Position numbers and translations under genes: made by a program. The notes beneath the pieces were generated by a model that worked only from the letters and a program-made list of their open reading frames with translations, was not told the DNA's origin and ran no database searches. Positions 39,605-47,515 of a stretch of 64,000 bases of DNA are shown here, piece after piece (the first letter of the stretch is position 1; each line of letters begins with the position of its first letter). This DNA is from Neobacillus cucumis. GTDB lineage: Bacteria; Bacillota; Bacilli; Bacillales_B; DSM-18226. Location: positions 1-64,000 of the forward strand of contig NZ_JAEHGC010000015.1 in NCBI RefSeq assembly GCF_016107705.1, written 5' to 3'.

Positions 39605-40216
39605 ATGTCACAGAGCGTGACTGCTCATATGTCAGGCCATGGTAGCGACCATGGCCATGCAGACCAGGAGGAATTAAAGGTTTTAGGTTTCTGGATTTTT
39701 CTTGTAACCGACTGTCTCTTATTCGCGACATTTTTCGCTGCTTACGCTGTTTTACATTCCCATACAAATGGAGGATTTACAGCAAAGGATTTCGATATTC
39801 CCGGCTTTATTGCTGAAACTTTCATTTTGTTAGTCAGTTCCTTTACAAGCGGTATTGCGGTCCTAGCCATGCATAAAGGAAAGAAAAAGGCTTTAATTGG
39901 CTGGCTGATTGTAACCGCAGTCTTAGGAGCAACGTTCGTAGCCCTTGAGATCAATGAATTTGTAAGTATGGTCGCAGAAGGAGCTACCCTTACAAAAAGT
40001 GCGTTCCTTACATCCTTTTTCTCTCTTGTAGGAACCCATGGTGTGCACGTCTCGTTTGGGATTCTATGGATGATTGGGTTGATGATTCAGATTGCCAAAA
40101 GAGGGATTACACCAGTTACAACACGGAAAATTTCAATCATTAGTTTGTATTGGCATTTTTTGGATGCTGTTTGGATTTTCATCTTTACCGTTGTTTATTT
40201 AATGGGGGTGATGTAA
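39605..40216 (+). CDS. qoxC: aa3-type quinol oxidase subunit III
   Basis: Five-helix subunit III (203 aa). The ATG at 39605 is chosen because GGGAGG spans the last codons of qoxB; the longer frame starting inside qoxB has no such support. The N-terminus is His-rich (MSGHGSDHGHAD), then LGFWIFLVTDCLLFATFFAAYAVL, the start of the COX3-like fold. The gene is followed at once by qoxD. Confidence 0.93.
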   Translation: MSQSVTAHMSGHGSDHGHADQEELKVLGFWIFLVTDCLLFATFFAAYAVLHSHTNGGFTAKDFDIPGFIAETFILLVSSFTSGIAVLAMHKGKKKALIGWLIVTAVLGATFVALEINEFVSMVAEGATLTKSAFLTSFFSLVGTHGVHVSFGILWMIGLMIQIAKRGITPVTTRKISIISLYWHFLDAVWIFIFTVVYLMGVM

Positions 40217-40531
40217 TTGTCCGCTCATGAACACGCTGAACATACTGGATCAATGAAAGCGTACGTTATCGGTTTTCTTTTATCGATTATTTTGACGATC
40301 ATCCCACTTTTTCTCGTATTAAACCATTTGATGGGGAAAACAGCGCTTATGGTCAGTATTTTGATTGCAGCTGTTTTGCAATTTGTCATCCAGCTTTTCT
40401 TCTTCATGCATATTCGTGATGGTGAAGCATCAAGATACAATGCAGCCGCACTTATTTTAGGGATTATTTTCGTTTTGACCATTGTAATTGGATCTATGTG
40501 GGTGATGTCATTTAATTATGTTGTTCAATAA
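40217..40531 (+). CDS. qoxD: aa3-type quinol oxidase subunit IV
   Basis: A 104-aa subunit with three helices, LVLNHLMGKTALMVSILIAA and QLFFFMHIRDGEA being typical of the COX4 family. The start codon is TTG, placed directly after the qoxC stop with GGGGGTG inside the end of qoxC, so translation is coupled. Confidence 0.9.
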   Translation: MSAHEHAEHTGSMKAYVIGFLLSIILTIIPLFLVLNHLMGKTALMVSILIAAVLQFVIQLFFFMHIRDGEASRYNAAALILGIIFVLTIVIGSMWVMSFNYVVQ

Positions 40532-40623
40532 TGACAGGAAAGAACTTTAGCGTGTGGTAAAGGAAAGAATACGCTGTGCGATGCAGAAATGGGATAGATA
40601 GCATGGAAGATAGGAGTGAAAAA

Positions 40624-40716
40624 ATGGATAGTTACGGGCTTTATATCATTTGTGGTTTGTTTGCTGTGACACTTATTTTCATTACCGTTATGTTTACGAA
40701 ATCAATGAAAGAATAA
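40624..40716 (+). CDS. 30-residue membrane protein at the end of the qox operon
   Basis: An ATG with GGAGTG 7 bases upstream opens a 30-aa protein with one helix (GLYIICGLFAVTLIFITVMF) and a short basic tail (TKSMKE). It lies 92 bases after qoxD and 8 bases before a terminator, so it is the last gene of the qox transcript. Tiny single-helix subunits are known for other terminal oxidases (for example CydX and CydS of bd oxidases), so a role as accessory subunit is likely but not shown. Confidence 0.6.
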   Translation: MDSYGLYIICGLFAVTLIFITVMFTKSMKE

Positions 40717-40724
40717 CCTGCATG

Positions 40725-40758
40725 AAAAAATGACTATCTTACGGGATAGTCATTTTTT
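40725..40758. terminator. bidirectional terminator between two convergent operons
   Basis: AAAAAATGACTATC and GATAGTCATTTTTT form a perfect 14-bp stem with T-rich ends on both strands. It ends the qox operon on the plus strand and can end the small-protein operon on the minus strand. Confidence 0.85.
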
Positions 40759-40775
40759 GTGGATTATGAAAGTTT

Positions 40776-40921
40776 AAGTTTTCGACTTCGAGAATTGTTT
40801 AGCGAAAGCAGCCAAGCCCCTCGAGGTCGTAGGCCATCGCCACCAAGAAGGTTAAAGAACAGCCTTCTCGTCAACTTGTCTTACGCTATTCCAGAGGCTG
40901 ATGAAGGCGCTTTCACTTTTC
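40776..40921. repeat. probable dispersed intergenic repeat
   Basis: A stretch of clearly higher G+C than its surroundings (TTTTCGACTTCGAGAATTG, CAAGCCCCTCGAGGTCGTAG, an AGAAGG...CCTTCT hairpin, and GGCTGATGAAGGCGCTTTCA) resembles a repeat I recall between genes of many bacilli. Copy number cannot be checked here. A 67-codon plus-strand frame across it is not a credible gene. Confidence 0.4.
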
Positions 40922-40933
40922 TAGGAATGTCTA

Positions 40934-41032
40934 TTATTCATTCATCATCCGATAAAACATAAAGGAGGAGATCCCTAATGCTGCAGCAAATAATCCGACA
41001 TAGGTAACGGTATAATAATAATACGGATCCAT
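40934..41032 (-). CDS. 32-residue single-helix membrane protein
   Basis: On the minus strand AAAGGTGG precedes an ATG for a 32-aa protein: MDPYYYYTVTYVGLFAAALG, continuing to a basic end and NE. It has one membrane helix. It is the last gene of a minus-strand group with a two-helix protein and a lipoprotein, convergent with qox. Size and type resemble the 30-residue protein on the other strand, and both could be small oxidase-associated subunits. No homologue comes to mind. Confidence 0.5.
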   Translation of the reverse strand: MDPYYYYTVTYVGLFAAALGISSFMFYRMMNE

Positions 41033-41113
41033 ATTTACCACCTTTCTACTCTGCGATAGTGGAGAAACCAGCTTCCAATGGCTGTTATCGGTAAGTAAAG
41101 GAGAGGTGTCCTA

Positions 41114-41359
41114 TCAGGTATTATTTTTAGGTTTGTACGAACGATCTCTGCTTTGGGTCGAGCCAAAAATGGCACCCATAATAAAAGTGAATCCCGCACC
41201 AACAAAAAAGCCAAGTGCGATGTTAAAGTGGAAATTTTCATCCATTGTCCATGGAACTCCATCGACTGTCCATGGGTGTCCAGTGAGAAATTCATAAAGC
41301 AAAAACAAAATTCCGATGGCTACTTCTACGATTGTCAATTTAAGGGTTAATCTTCGCAT
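41114..41359 (-). CDS. small two-helix membrane protein
   Basis: An 81-aa protein with two hydrophobic helices (about 8-25 and 45-64) separated by an outside loop rich in Trp (HPWTVDGVPWTMDENFHF), ending in a basic tail. Ribosome binding site GGAGG before the ATG at 41359. It follows the lipoprotein gene by 26 bases. I do not recognise the family; the Trp/His loop between two helices could bind a cofactor or face a respiratory complex. Confidence 0.6.
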   Translation of the reverse strand: MRRLTLKLTIVEVAIGILFLLYEFLTGHPWTVDGVPWTMDENFHFNIALGFFVGAGFTFIMGAIFGSTQSRDRSYKPKNNT

Positions 41360-41385
41360 ATAATTGCCTCCATTACAAATTAAGA

Positions 41386-41826
41386 TTATTGTGTTGAAAT
41401 GACGGAAACACCCAAAATGGGAGCAATTGTTTTGAGGTTGTTCCGATTTTCCTTAATGAGATTTGGAATTTTGGATTGATTCTTGTTGGAAATGGCCTCA
41501 GTTAGCTCATCAAATTTTCTGTCCACATTGTCTGCATAGGTTTTGCCTTTTTTCACTGTTAATGGAGGCAAAATAGCGTCGTGAAATTCATCGTAAAGGT
41601 TTCGTGAAAGAGTTGTGGCGTTATCATAATCTCCTTTTGCGACATACTTCTCAATGGCAGAAAATCCATAAAGCAAGTCTGAAAAGGGCGCAGTTAAGGA
41701 GCGTTGAGAATAACTGATTTTTTGTGTTTGTATCTCGTTCATACTTCTGTTTTGTGAATCTCCACAACCTGCAAGACCTATTGCTGTTAGTGTTCCCATC
41801 GCCACCATAATTATTTCTTTTCTCAT
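41386..41826 (-). CDS. helical lipoprotein of unknown function
   Basis: A 146-aa protein with a lipoprotein signal (TAIGLAGC, Cys21) and an all-helical mature part (SAIEKYVAKGDYDNATTLSR, FDELTEAISNKNQSKIPNLI) of four-helix-bundle character, like cytochrome b562-type or EfeO-type bundles, though no haem ligands stand out. First gene of the minus-strand trio that converges with qox. Bases 41827-42087 upstream hold no recognisable gene. Confidence 0.6.
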   Translation of the reverse strand: MRKEIIMVAMGTLTAIGLAGCGDSQNRSMNEIQTQKISYSQRSLTAPFSDLLYGFSAIEKYVAKGDYDNATTLSRNLYDEFHDAILPPLTVKKGKTYADNVDRKFDELTEAISNKNQSKIPNLIKENRNNLKTIAPILGVSVISTQ

Positions 41827-42087
41827 ACTTTAACCCCTTTTTTAAAAGTCCTGTTCAATAATATTCCCATTAAATAATTTTTTTAATATATCAAAGATGA
41901 GTTGCACAAACTTTATGGAAAGTGACGGTCAGAGAAAAGGTGTTTGGATTAAACCAAAGCCGAGTTTTCTTTAAGGGAACAAGGAGAGGATGTGATTGTT
42001 TTTTAAACGGGGAATGAACACGAAGAAAGGCGTATTGTCAGCTTAGATCAGAGCCTAAAACTTTTATAAAGCGGTTTTGAATTAAAT

Positions 42088-42132
42088 AAAAAAAGCATCG
42101 CTATGTTTACGAAAGACATAGCCATGCTTTTT
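42088..42132. terminator. bidirectional terminator
   Basis: AAAAGCAT-C-GCTATGT and ACATAGC-C-ATGCTTTT form a long stem with one internal mismatch. T runs lie on both strands; it follows the minus-strand TetR-type pseudogene. Confidence 0.8.
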
Positions 42133-42159
42133 AACAAATATAAGGTATTTACCTATAGC

Positions 42160-42744
42160 TTACTCCTTACCCAGTCGAAAAAGTCTAGACAACTGCTTAG
42201 CGAGAAATTGCGGTGTATAAGGCATATCGTTACGCAGCTAAGCTACAATCGTACCGATTAAAGCTGATGAACCGTACCAAATAGCAATATCCCTTGGAAT
42301 GTCATTACTAGTTTTTAATTTATTGTTAGCTGTTTTCTCAGTTATTGCTTTCGTAAGAATAGTTAACAAGCGCTCTGTAAAGATGGGGGATCGTCTGGAA
42401 TTAAGAACTACTTTATAAAATTTGTCATTCTTTGCAATATACTCAAGCAGGGTTTCTAGCTTGAAAAAGTCGATGTTTTTATCAGAATTTTGGTCACCTT
42501 TTGTACTCCCCATTATCGATTCAATATCCTCAGCCATTTCCTGTGCCATTTTCTCCAGCATGTCCGGAATATCTTTATAATGAAGGTAAAACGTCACACG
42601 GTTAATGGTTGCGCGTTCAGCAATCCGGTTAACCGTTATTTTATTGATATCGACCTCTTGTAGTAAATCTATTAATGCTTCCTTAATTAATTGACGTGTG
42701 CGAAGGATACGAGGATCTATTCGTGGTTTTTCTTGGTCTGTCAT
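42160..42744 (-). pseudogene. TetR-family regulator with a premature amber stop
   Basis: N-terminal HTH (ITVNRIAERATINRVTFYLH) and C-terminal domain of a TetR regulator. The frame stops after WYGSSALIGTIVA at a TAG (42238-42240). Translation past the TAG continues in frame as LRNDMPYTPQFLAKQLSRLF and RLGKE to a normal stop at 42160, exactly the expected C-terminus; the TAG stands where Trp is usual (IVAWLRNDMPYTP). The lesion is a single base change and looks recent. A 168-residue product lacking the last helix might still be made. Confidence 0.75.
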
Positions 42745-42824
42745 CTCTAATCACCTTTCCTAAAGTACAAACTAAGGTTAATTTTGTTTGCATGAGTTAC
42801 ATTGGTTATAGAAAAAGTAAAAGA

Positions 42825-42861
42825 CAGTTTCAAATACAAACATATTGTGGATTTGAAACTG
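42825..42861. terminator. bidirectional terminator
   Basis: CAGTTTCAAATAC and GATTTGAAACTG form a 12-bp stem, followed by CCTTTTT on the plus strand and TCTTTTACTTTTT on the minus strand. It ends the AraC-type pseudogene. Confidence 0.75.
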
Positions 42862-42914
42862 CCTTTTTGATTACCCTGTTCTCGGTGTTCCATCAATACC
42901 TGAAAAACTCCCGG

Positions 42915-43405
42915 TCATATTATACATTTTATTTTTTTGTATGCTAATGGAGTCATGTCCATGGAATCTTTGAATTTATCAATAAAATAGCTTGTACTAT
43001 TAAAACCAACTTGATAAGCAACTTCAGTAATATTAGATTCACCTTGCTGCAGTAGATATAAGCTCTTTTGAATACGATAATCTATAACATAATTTAATGG
43101 TGTACATTTTAAAAACCTCCTGAAATAACGACAGCATTCTGAACGGCTCAGTTGACCCACCCTTGCAACGTCTTCTAACATAATTTTTTCTGCATAATGC
43201 TCATGGATCCAACTTAACATTTGCTTCATTCTTTGATTCTTTACTATTTCTGTCTGAACATATTCCAGCTTAAAACCATTATCGATTAAGTTTTTCCAAA
43301 TTAATGATAGTTTCATGGTTATATCGATTTCATAGTATTGGTACTTTTGTTCAATACAGTGATAGATTTCTAAAATTGTATCTAAAATGCTTTTCCCCCA
43401 ATTTA
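42915..43405 (-). pseudogene. AraC-family regulator lacking its N-terminal half
   Basis: Two AraC helix-turn-helix motifs are intact (IMLEDVARVGQLSRSECCRY and ITEVAYQVGFNSTSYFIDKF) with the end PLAYKKIK. Upstream only about 55 residues of the linker remain before the frame runs into the opposite strand of an M20 peptidase gene at about 43400. The cupin-type effector domain (about 100-130 aa) is missing. An open frame of 202 codons exists only because it reads antisense into the neighbour. Confidence 0.7.
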
Positions 43406-44155
43406 GCCATGATGCAAGACGGACTTTTTGAACGTTTTCCGGTAGATGAGATTTATGGAATGCACAATATGCCAGGTATGCCGGCGGGTTCAATTTCAAC
43501 TCGTACAGGAGGAATAATGGCAAGTGAGGATAATTTTGTGATCCGTATTAAGGGACAAGGCACACATGCTTCAAGCCCTCATATGGGTAAAGACCCGATC
43601 GTTATTGCGTCTGAAATTGTTATTGCTTTGCAAACCATTATATCCCGTAATATGGACCCTAATGTTCCTGCGGTCATTTCGTGTACTGAATTTATAACAG
43701 ATGGGATTCGCAATGCGATACCTACGAATGTAGTGATTAAAGGGGATACTAGAAGTTATACCACAGAGGTATCAAAGTTGCTGGAAGATAGGATGAGAAC
43801 GATTAGTGAGGGAATTTGCAAAATAAATGGAGCGGAATGTCAATTTGAATATACCCATGAATTCGCACCAACAGTTAACTGGGCAGAGTGTGTTGATATA
43901 GCGGTAAGAGCAGCCCAAAATGTGGTTGGTGAAAATAAAGTGGATGGAAATTGTCAACAGTGGATGGCTTCGGAAGATTTTGGTGCGTTTTTGCAGAAGA
44001 TTCCTGGTTGCTTTGTATTTATAGGAAATGGTGATGAGTCTGATTTAATTGGCAATGTTCCACTTCATAACTCACAATATGACTATAATGATAAGATATT
44101 AAAAATTGGTGCGGAATATTTTGCTGAGTTAATTAAAATACGCTTGCCAAAATAA
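43406..44155 (+). pseudogene. M20 amidohydrolase lacking its N-terminal third
   Basis: From MMQDGLFERFPVDEIYGMHN to the C-terminus the sequence is a good amidohydrolase of the hippurate/IAA-amino-acid type (HNMPGMPAGSISTRTGGIMA, GQGTHASSPHMGKDP, MASEDFGAFLQKIPG). The first 130 or so residues, with the metal ligands GHDGH and the EE pair, are absent. The join to the AraC gene on the other strand is at about 43405. A divergent pair has lost both 5' ends in one deletion. Confidence 0.7.
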
Positions 44156-44236
44156 ATATTTTATAATTGCTGATTTCCGCTCTAATCAACTTTGTTTAAA
44201 AATCAACATAGTTCTTTAACATAGTTAAGTTTTAAT

Positions 44237-44272
44237 ACTGCCGAAGGGTCAAACCCCTTGGCAGTTTTTTTA
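44237..44272 (+). terminator. Rho-independent terminator
   Basis: ACTGCC/GGCAGT with inner AAGGG/CCCTT and a T run of seven. It follows the truncated peptidase gene. Confidence 0.85.
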
Positions 44273-44277
44273 TTTTT

Positions 44278-45714
44278 CTACTCCTCAACCAATTTCTTCT
44301 CACTTATTCTCAAATTGAATTTTTTCAAGCGGCGAATGATATAGGATTGGGATACACCGAGTTTTTTTGCTGTTTTCCAAGTGCTATTCGTTTCGTTATA
44401 GGTTTTAACTAATATATTTTTTTCAATCTGTTCTAAATAGATGGGTAAACTCATTTCTTCAACGTTTTGCAGGATCATTGCTTGAGACTGTTGAAGGGGG
44501 AAGTCACTTGGTAAATCTTCAAGATCAATTTTGGGTCCAGCAGATGTAATCACTAAGCGTTCCATTAAATTTTCAAGTTCACGAATATTTCCTTCCCAAC
44601 TGTAATTGTATAAGGTATCCATTAAGTTTTTGGTTAAAGTTTGCCCGCGGTTATACTTTTGGTTGAATTTACTTAAATAAAAATTCAAAAGTGGAATAAT
44701 ATCTTCTTTTCTATCGCGTAAAGGGGGAATTTTCATAGGAAGGATGTTTAAACGATAAAATAAGTCCTTACGAAATGTACCTTCTTTAACGCGTTCCATT
44801 AAATTGACATTGGTGGCTGCAATAATTCGGACATCCGCTTGTTGTACCTGGTTATCCCCAATCATCCGATAGGTCTTATTTTGTAAAAATTGCAGAAGCT
44901 TTGATTGTAGATGAAGAGGGAATTCCCCGATCTCGTCTAAAAATAAAGTCCCCTGATCCGCCGCTGCAATTAAACCGAGTTTGCCATTCGCATTGGCCCC
45001 TGTAAATGCCCCTTTTTTGTACCCAAATAATTCCGATTCAATGAGCGATTCTGGAATGGCACCGCAGTCTAAATGAATAAATGGTTTATTATTACGACTG
45101 CTCAACTGATGAATTCGATAGGCAAAGGCTGTTTTTCCAACACCTGTTTCTCCAGTTAATAGAATCGTTGTCTCGACATCCGCAACTTTTTGAGACCATA
45201 CAGAAATGGATTGAGCAGCTTTACTTTTTCCAACATAGAATTCTTCTTCCTGCTGATTTTGTTGCAAAATTAACTCGCGAATTTGCTGTTTATATAGTTG
45301 TAAAATAGACTCAATTTTTTCTAATTCACTTGATTGATTGATCGCTTGGGATAATTGTCTTGCATGCGTAACAAGATATTTAATATCCCCGTTCTCGTCT
45401 GGAATATAGTCACCAGAAACAAGCAAGCGACCATGATTTTTAGTGATCTGGGCGGTGCTTATAAATCGTTTTTGTTCGATGACAAGCCTTGAAATAGAAG
45501 GTGAAAATATCCCTTGTTTTTCCATTTCAAAAACGTTATAGCCAATTAATTCACCAATTGACAAAGTTTCAACAGCGGCTTGATTCACCCACAATACATT
45601 CCCATTTTTATCGTTAATCCAAATAGGATCTTTTAATGTATTAAGAATCTTTATAAGTAATTGTCCATCAAATTGTTGTAAGACCTCTGCTGTCAAAGCA
45701 TTCACCCCATTCAT
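44278..45714 (-). CDS. sigma-54-dependent transcriptional activator
   Basis: Enhancer-binding protein of 478 aa. Order: PAS-like sensor (about 20-125), coiled coil, AAA+ domain with Walker A GETGVGKTAF (about 190), the sigma-54 contact loop GAFTGA in GYKKGAFTGANANG, DEIGEFPLHLQSKLLQ and R-finger region, then a C-terminal HTH (WKTAKKLGVSQSYIIRRLKK). Divergent from the aminotransferase at 45993, whose upstream region has a -24/-12 promoter and an inverted repeat. It most likely activates amino-acid catabolism genes in response to a small ligand. Confidence 0.92.
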   Translation of the reverse strand: MNGVNALTAEVLQQFDGQLLIKILNTLKDPIWINDKNGNVLWVNQAAVETLSIGELIGYNVFEMEKQGIFSPSISRLVIEQKRFISTAQITKNHGRLLVSGDYIPDENGDIKYLVTHARQLSQAINQSSELEKIESILQLYKQQIRELILQQNQQEEEFYVGKSKAAQSISVWSQKVADVETTILLTGETGVGKTAFAYRIHQLSSRNNKPFIHLDCGAIPESLIESELFGYKKGAFTGANANGKLGLIAAADQGTLFLDEIGEFPLHLQSKLLQFLQNKTYRMIGDNQVQQADVRIIAATNVNLMERVKEGTFRKDLFYRLNILPMKIPPLRDRKEDIIPLLNFYLSKFNQKYNRGQTLTKNLMDTLYNYSWEGNIRELENLMERLVITSAGPKIDLEDLPSDFPLQQSQAMILQNVEEMSLPIYLEQIEKNILVKTYNETNSTWKTAKKLGVSQSYIIRRLKKFNLRISEKKLVEE

Positions 45715-45838
45715 CAGTCATTTCCACATGCAAGAAAAGTTACAAACCTTCAGCTTGATTCGCAATCGACTCATTTTGAATACTTATGTAAGAAACTATA
45801 GCATATAATAAGGCGTAGTTATACATTTTTCGACATGA

Positions 45839-45860
45839 ATTGAATCTAATTAGAATCAAT
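45839..45860. promoter_or_regulatory. upstream activating site candidate for the sigma-54 activator
   Basis: Arms ATTGA.TCTA and TAGA.TCAAT form a near-perfect 22-base palindrome with a central AT pair, about 70 bases upstream of the -24 box. A second palindrome CACTGAT-TT-ATCAGTG (45906-45921) lies closer to the promoter. Confidence 0.5.
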
Positions 45861-45928
45861 AAGTTGAATTTGAATTGTAAATTCTATGTTGAGTTTTTCA
45901 AAAGCACTGATTTATCAGTGTTTTAAAG

Positions 45929-45945
45929 TTGGTATGATTCTTGCA
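45929..45945 (+). promoter_or_regulatory. sigma-54 (-24/-12) promoter
   Basis: TTGGTATGATTCTTGCA fits YTGGYAYR-N4-TTGCA, with GG and GC separated by 10 bases as needed. It lies 48 bases before the aminotransferase ATG and next to the activator gene. Confidence 0.8.
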
Positions 45946-45992
45946 TAAATATAAAGCGTGCTCAAATATAGGGATAGAAGGGGGAGAGTATT

Positions 45993-47165
45993 ATGGATCA
46001 TTTACTTAGTAAAACCGTAAAAAACATCAAAATTTCTGCCATCCGTGAAATCGGAAACAAAGTGGCAAATGATCCATCGATTATTAACTTTACAATTGGA
46101 CAACCCGATTTTGTAACTCCGGATTCCATTTTAGAAGCGGGGAAACGTGCAATTGAAGCACGAAAAACTGGATATACTCATAACGCAGGTGTGCTTGAAC
46201 TTAGACAAGCTGCTTCTGACTTTGTAAAACGACGTTACCAACTAAATTATCGCCCAGAAGATGAAATTTTAATTACCATGGGAGCCAGTGAAGCACTGGA
46301 TATTGCCTTCCGAACGATATTAGAACCGGGTGATGAAGTCATTTTACCAGCACCTGTTTATCCAGGTTATGAACCATTGATTCGTATGTGCTACGCAACA
46401 CCTGTGTTTGTGGATACTCGAAATAATAATTGTAAAATCTCTGCAAAATTAATTGAAGAAAATTTATCAGAAAAAACAAAATGTGTTGTTTTACCCTATC
46501 CATCAAACCCTACAGGTTCTATTTTAAAGGCTAAAGAATTAGAAGAAATTGCAAACCTATTAAGAGGGAAAGATATTTTTATTATTTCAGATGAAATATA
46601 CAGTGAACTTACATATGGATTGAAACATATTTCGATCGCTTCATTCCCAGAAATAAAAGAGAAATGCATCGTCATCAATGGTTTATCAAAGTCCCATGCC
46701 ATGACAGGTTGGAGAATTGGTTACACATTAGCCCCTGCTTATATCACAGATGAAATGTTTAAAGTCCATGCCTATAACTGTGTATGTGCAAGTTCGGTCA
46801 GTCAATATGCTGCCATCGAGGCATTAAATCACGATTTACCAGAAGTCGAAGATATGCGTAAGCAATATGAAAAACGGCGTAACTATGTTTATCAACGTAT
46901 TACGGACATGGGCCTAGAAACCATTAAACCAGATGGTGCGTTTTATTTATTTGTTTCAATCGAAAAAACAGGTTTAAGTTCGGATGAATTTATCCATCAA
47001 CTTGTAGATGAAGCGAAAGTGGCTGTCATTCCGGGATATGGTTTTTCTGAATATGGCGAAGGATACATTCGTATTTCGTATGCATGTTCAATGGAGAAGC
47101 TGGAAGAGGGAATGAACCGTATGAAATGGTTTGTACAAACTTTATTAAAAGTAGAGGAGGCTTAA
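45993..47165 (+). CDS. class I/II aminotransferase (PatA-like)
   Basis: PLP-dependent aminotransferase, 390 aa. Conserved features are NFTIGQPDFVTPD near the start, GASEALDIAFR, PYPSNPTGS, ISDEIYSELTYG and the PLP lysine in GLSKSHAMTGWRIGY. AGGGGGAGAG precedes the ATG. It is about two-thirds identical by eye to the enzyme at 50750. It is under a sigma-54 promoter, and degenerate remnants of a transporter and an M20 hydrolase follow it, so it was once part of a longer operon. The substrate is unknown. Confidence 0.9.
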   Translation: MDHLLSKTVKNIKISAIREIGNKVANDPSIINFTIGQPDFVTPDSILEAGKRAIEARKTGYTHNAGVLELRQAASDFVKRRYQLNYRPEDEILITMGASEALDIAFRTILEPGDEVILPAPVYPGYEPLIRMCYATPVFVDTRNNNCKISAKLIEENLSEKTKCVVLPYPSNPTGSILKAKELEEIANLLRGKDIFIISDEIYSELTYGLKHISIASFPEIKEKCIVINGLSKSHAMTGWRIGYTLAPAYITDEMFKVHAYNCVCASSVSQYAAIEALNHDLPEVEDMRKQYEKRRNYVYQRITDMGLETIKPDGAFYLFVSIEKTGLSSDEFIHQLVDEAKVAVIPGYGFSEYGEGYIRISYACSMEKLEEGMNRMKWFVQTLLKVEEA

Positions 47166-47178
47166 TAATGATTTATAT

Positions 47179-47274
47179 ATGTTAATTATTAACGCAATTG
47201 TAACTGTGGTTGTCAGTCTTGTAACTCAAAAATCAACAGCGGAAATGAATAGTTTAGAAAGTGAGATTATATGA
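47179..47274 (+). pseudogene. C-terminal remnant of a sodium:solute symporter
   Basis: The frame reads LIINAIVTVVVSLVTQKSTA and EMNSLESEII before its stop. The pattern NxIVTVVVSLVTxxxxxEE is the last helix and tail of SSS-family symporters. Everything before it is gone; the TTA AT-rich join lies a few bases after the aminotransferase stop. Confidence 0.45.
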
Positions 47275-47275
47275 A

Positions 47276-47404
47276 ATGAAGATTCAAAATTATTTGTTGG
47301 TAAAAAACACGACACGAATTGCATCAACATCCCAAATTACTAACGAAGAATTTTGGACAAAACAGCATTTAATGGAGTTTTTGAAAGCGAATACAAAACT
47401 ATGA
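47276..47404 (+). pseudogene. N-terminal remnant of a second M20 amidohydrolase
   Basis: Frames shift once between RHELHQHPKL and NEEFWTKQHLMEFLKANTKL. The intact M20 enzyme at 49080 reads RHELHQHPELSNQEIWTKQH at the same place, so this is a dead paralogue of it. A stop closes the frame at 47402. From 47405 to 47515 nothing else is seen. Confidence 0.6.
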
Positions 47405-47515
47405 TCCATGCTAATCGGGACCATAATGAGTTTAATTGTATACCAATACAAATACGATTAGCTTTTTAATAGGAACTAGAAATATGGTCGAGAAAGAATT
47501 ATGAGGGGGAAATTT

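Noticed and set aside
40759..40962. 67-codon open frame
   Set aside because: It crosses a repeat-like element, has Arg/Pro/Ser-rich composition and no ribosome binding site.
43304..43405. N-terminal 35 residues of the M20 frame and of the AraC frame
   Set aside because: Each is the antisense reading of the neighbour and resembles no member of its own family.
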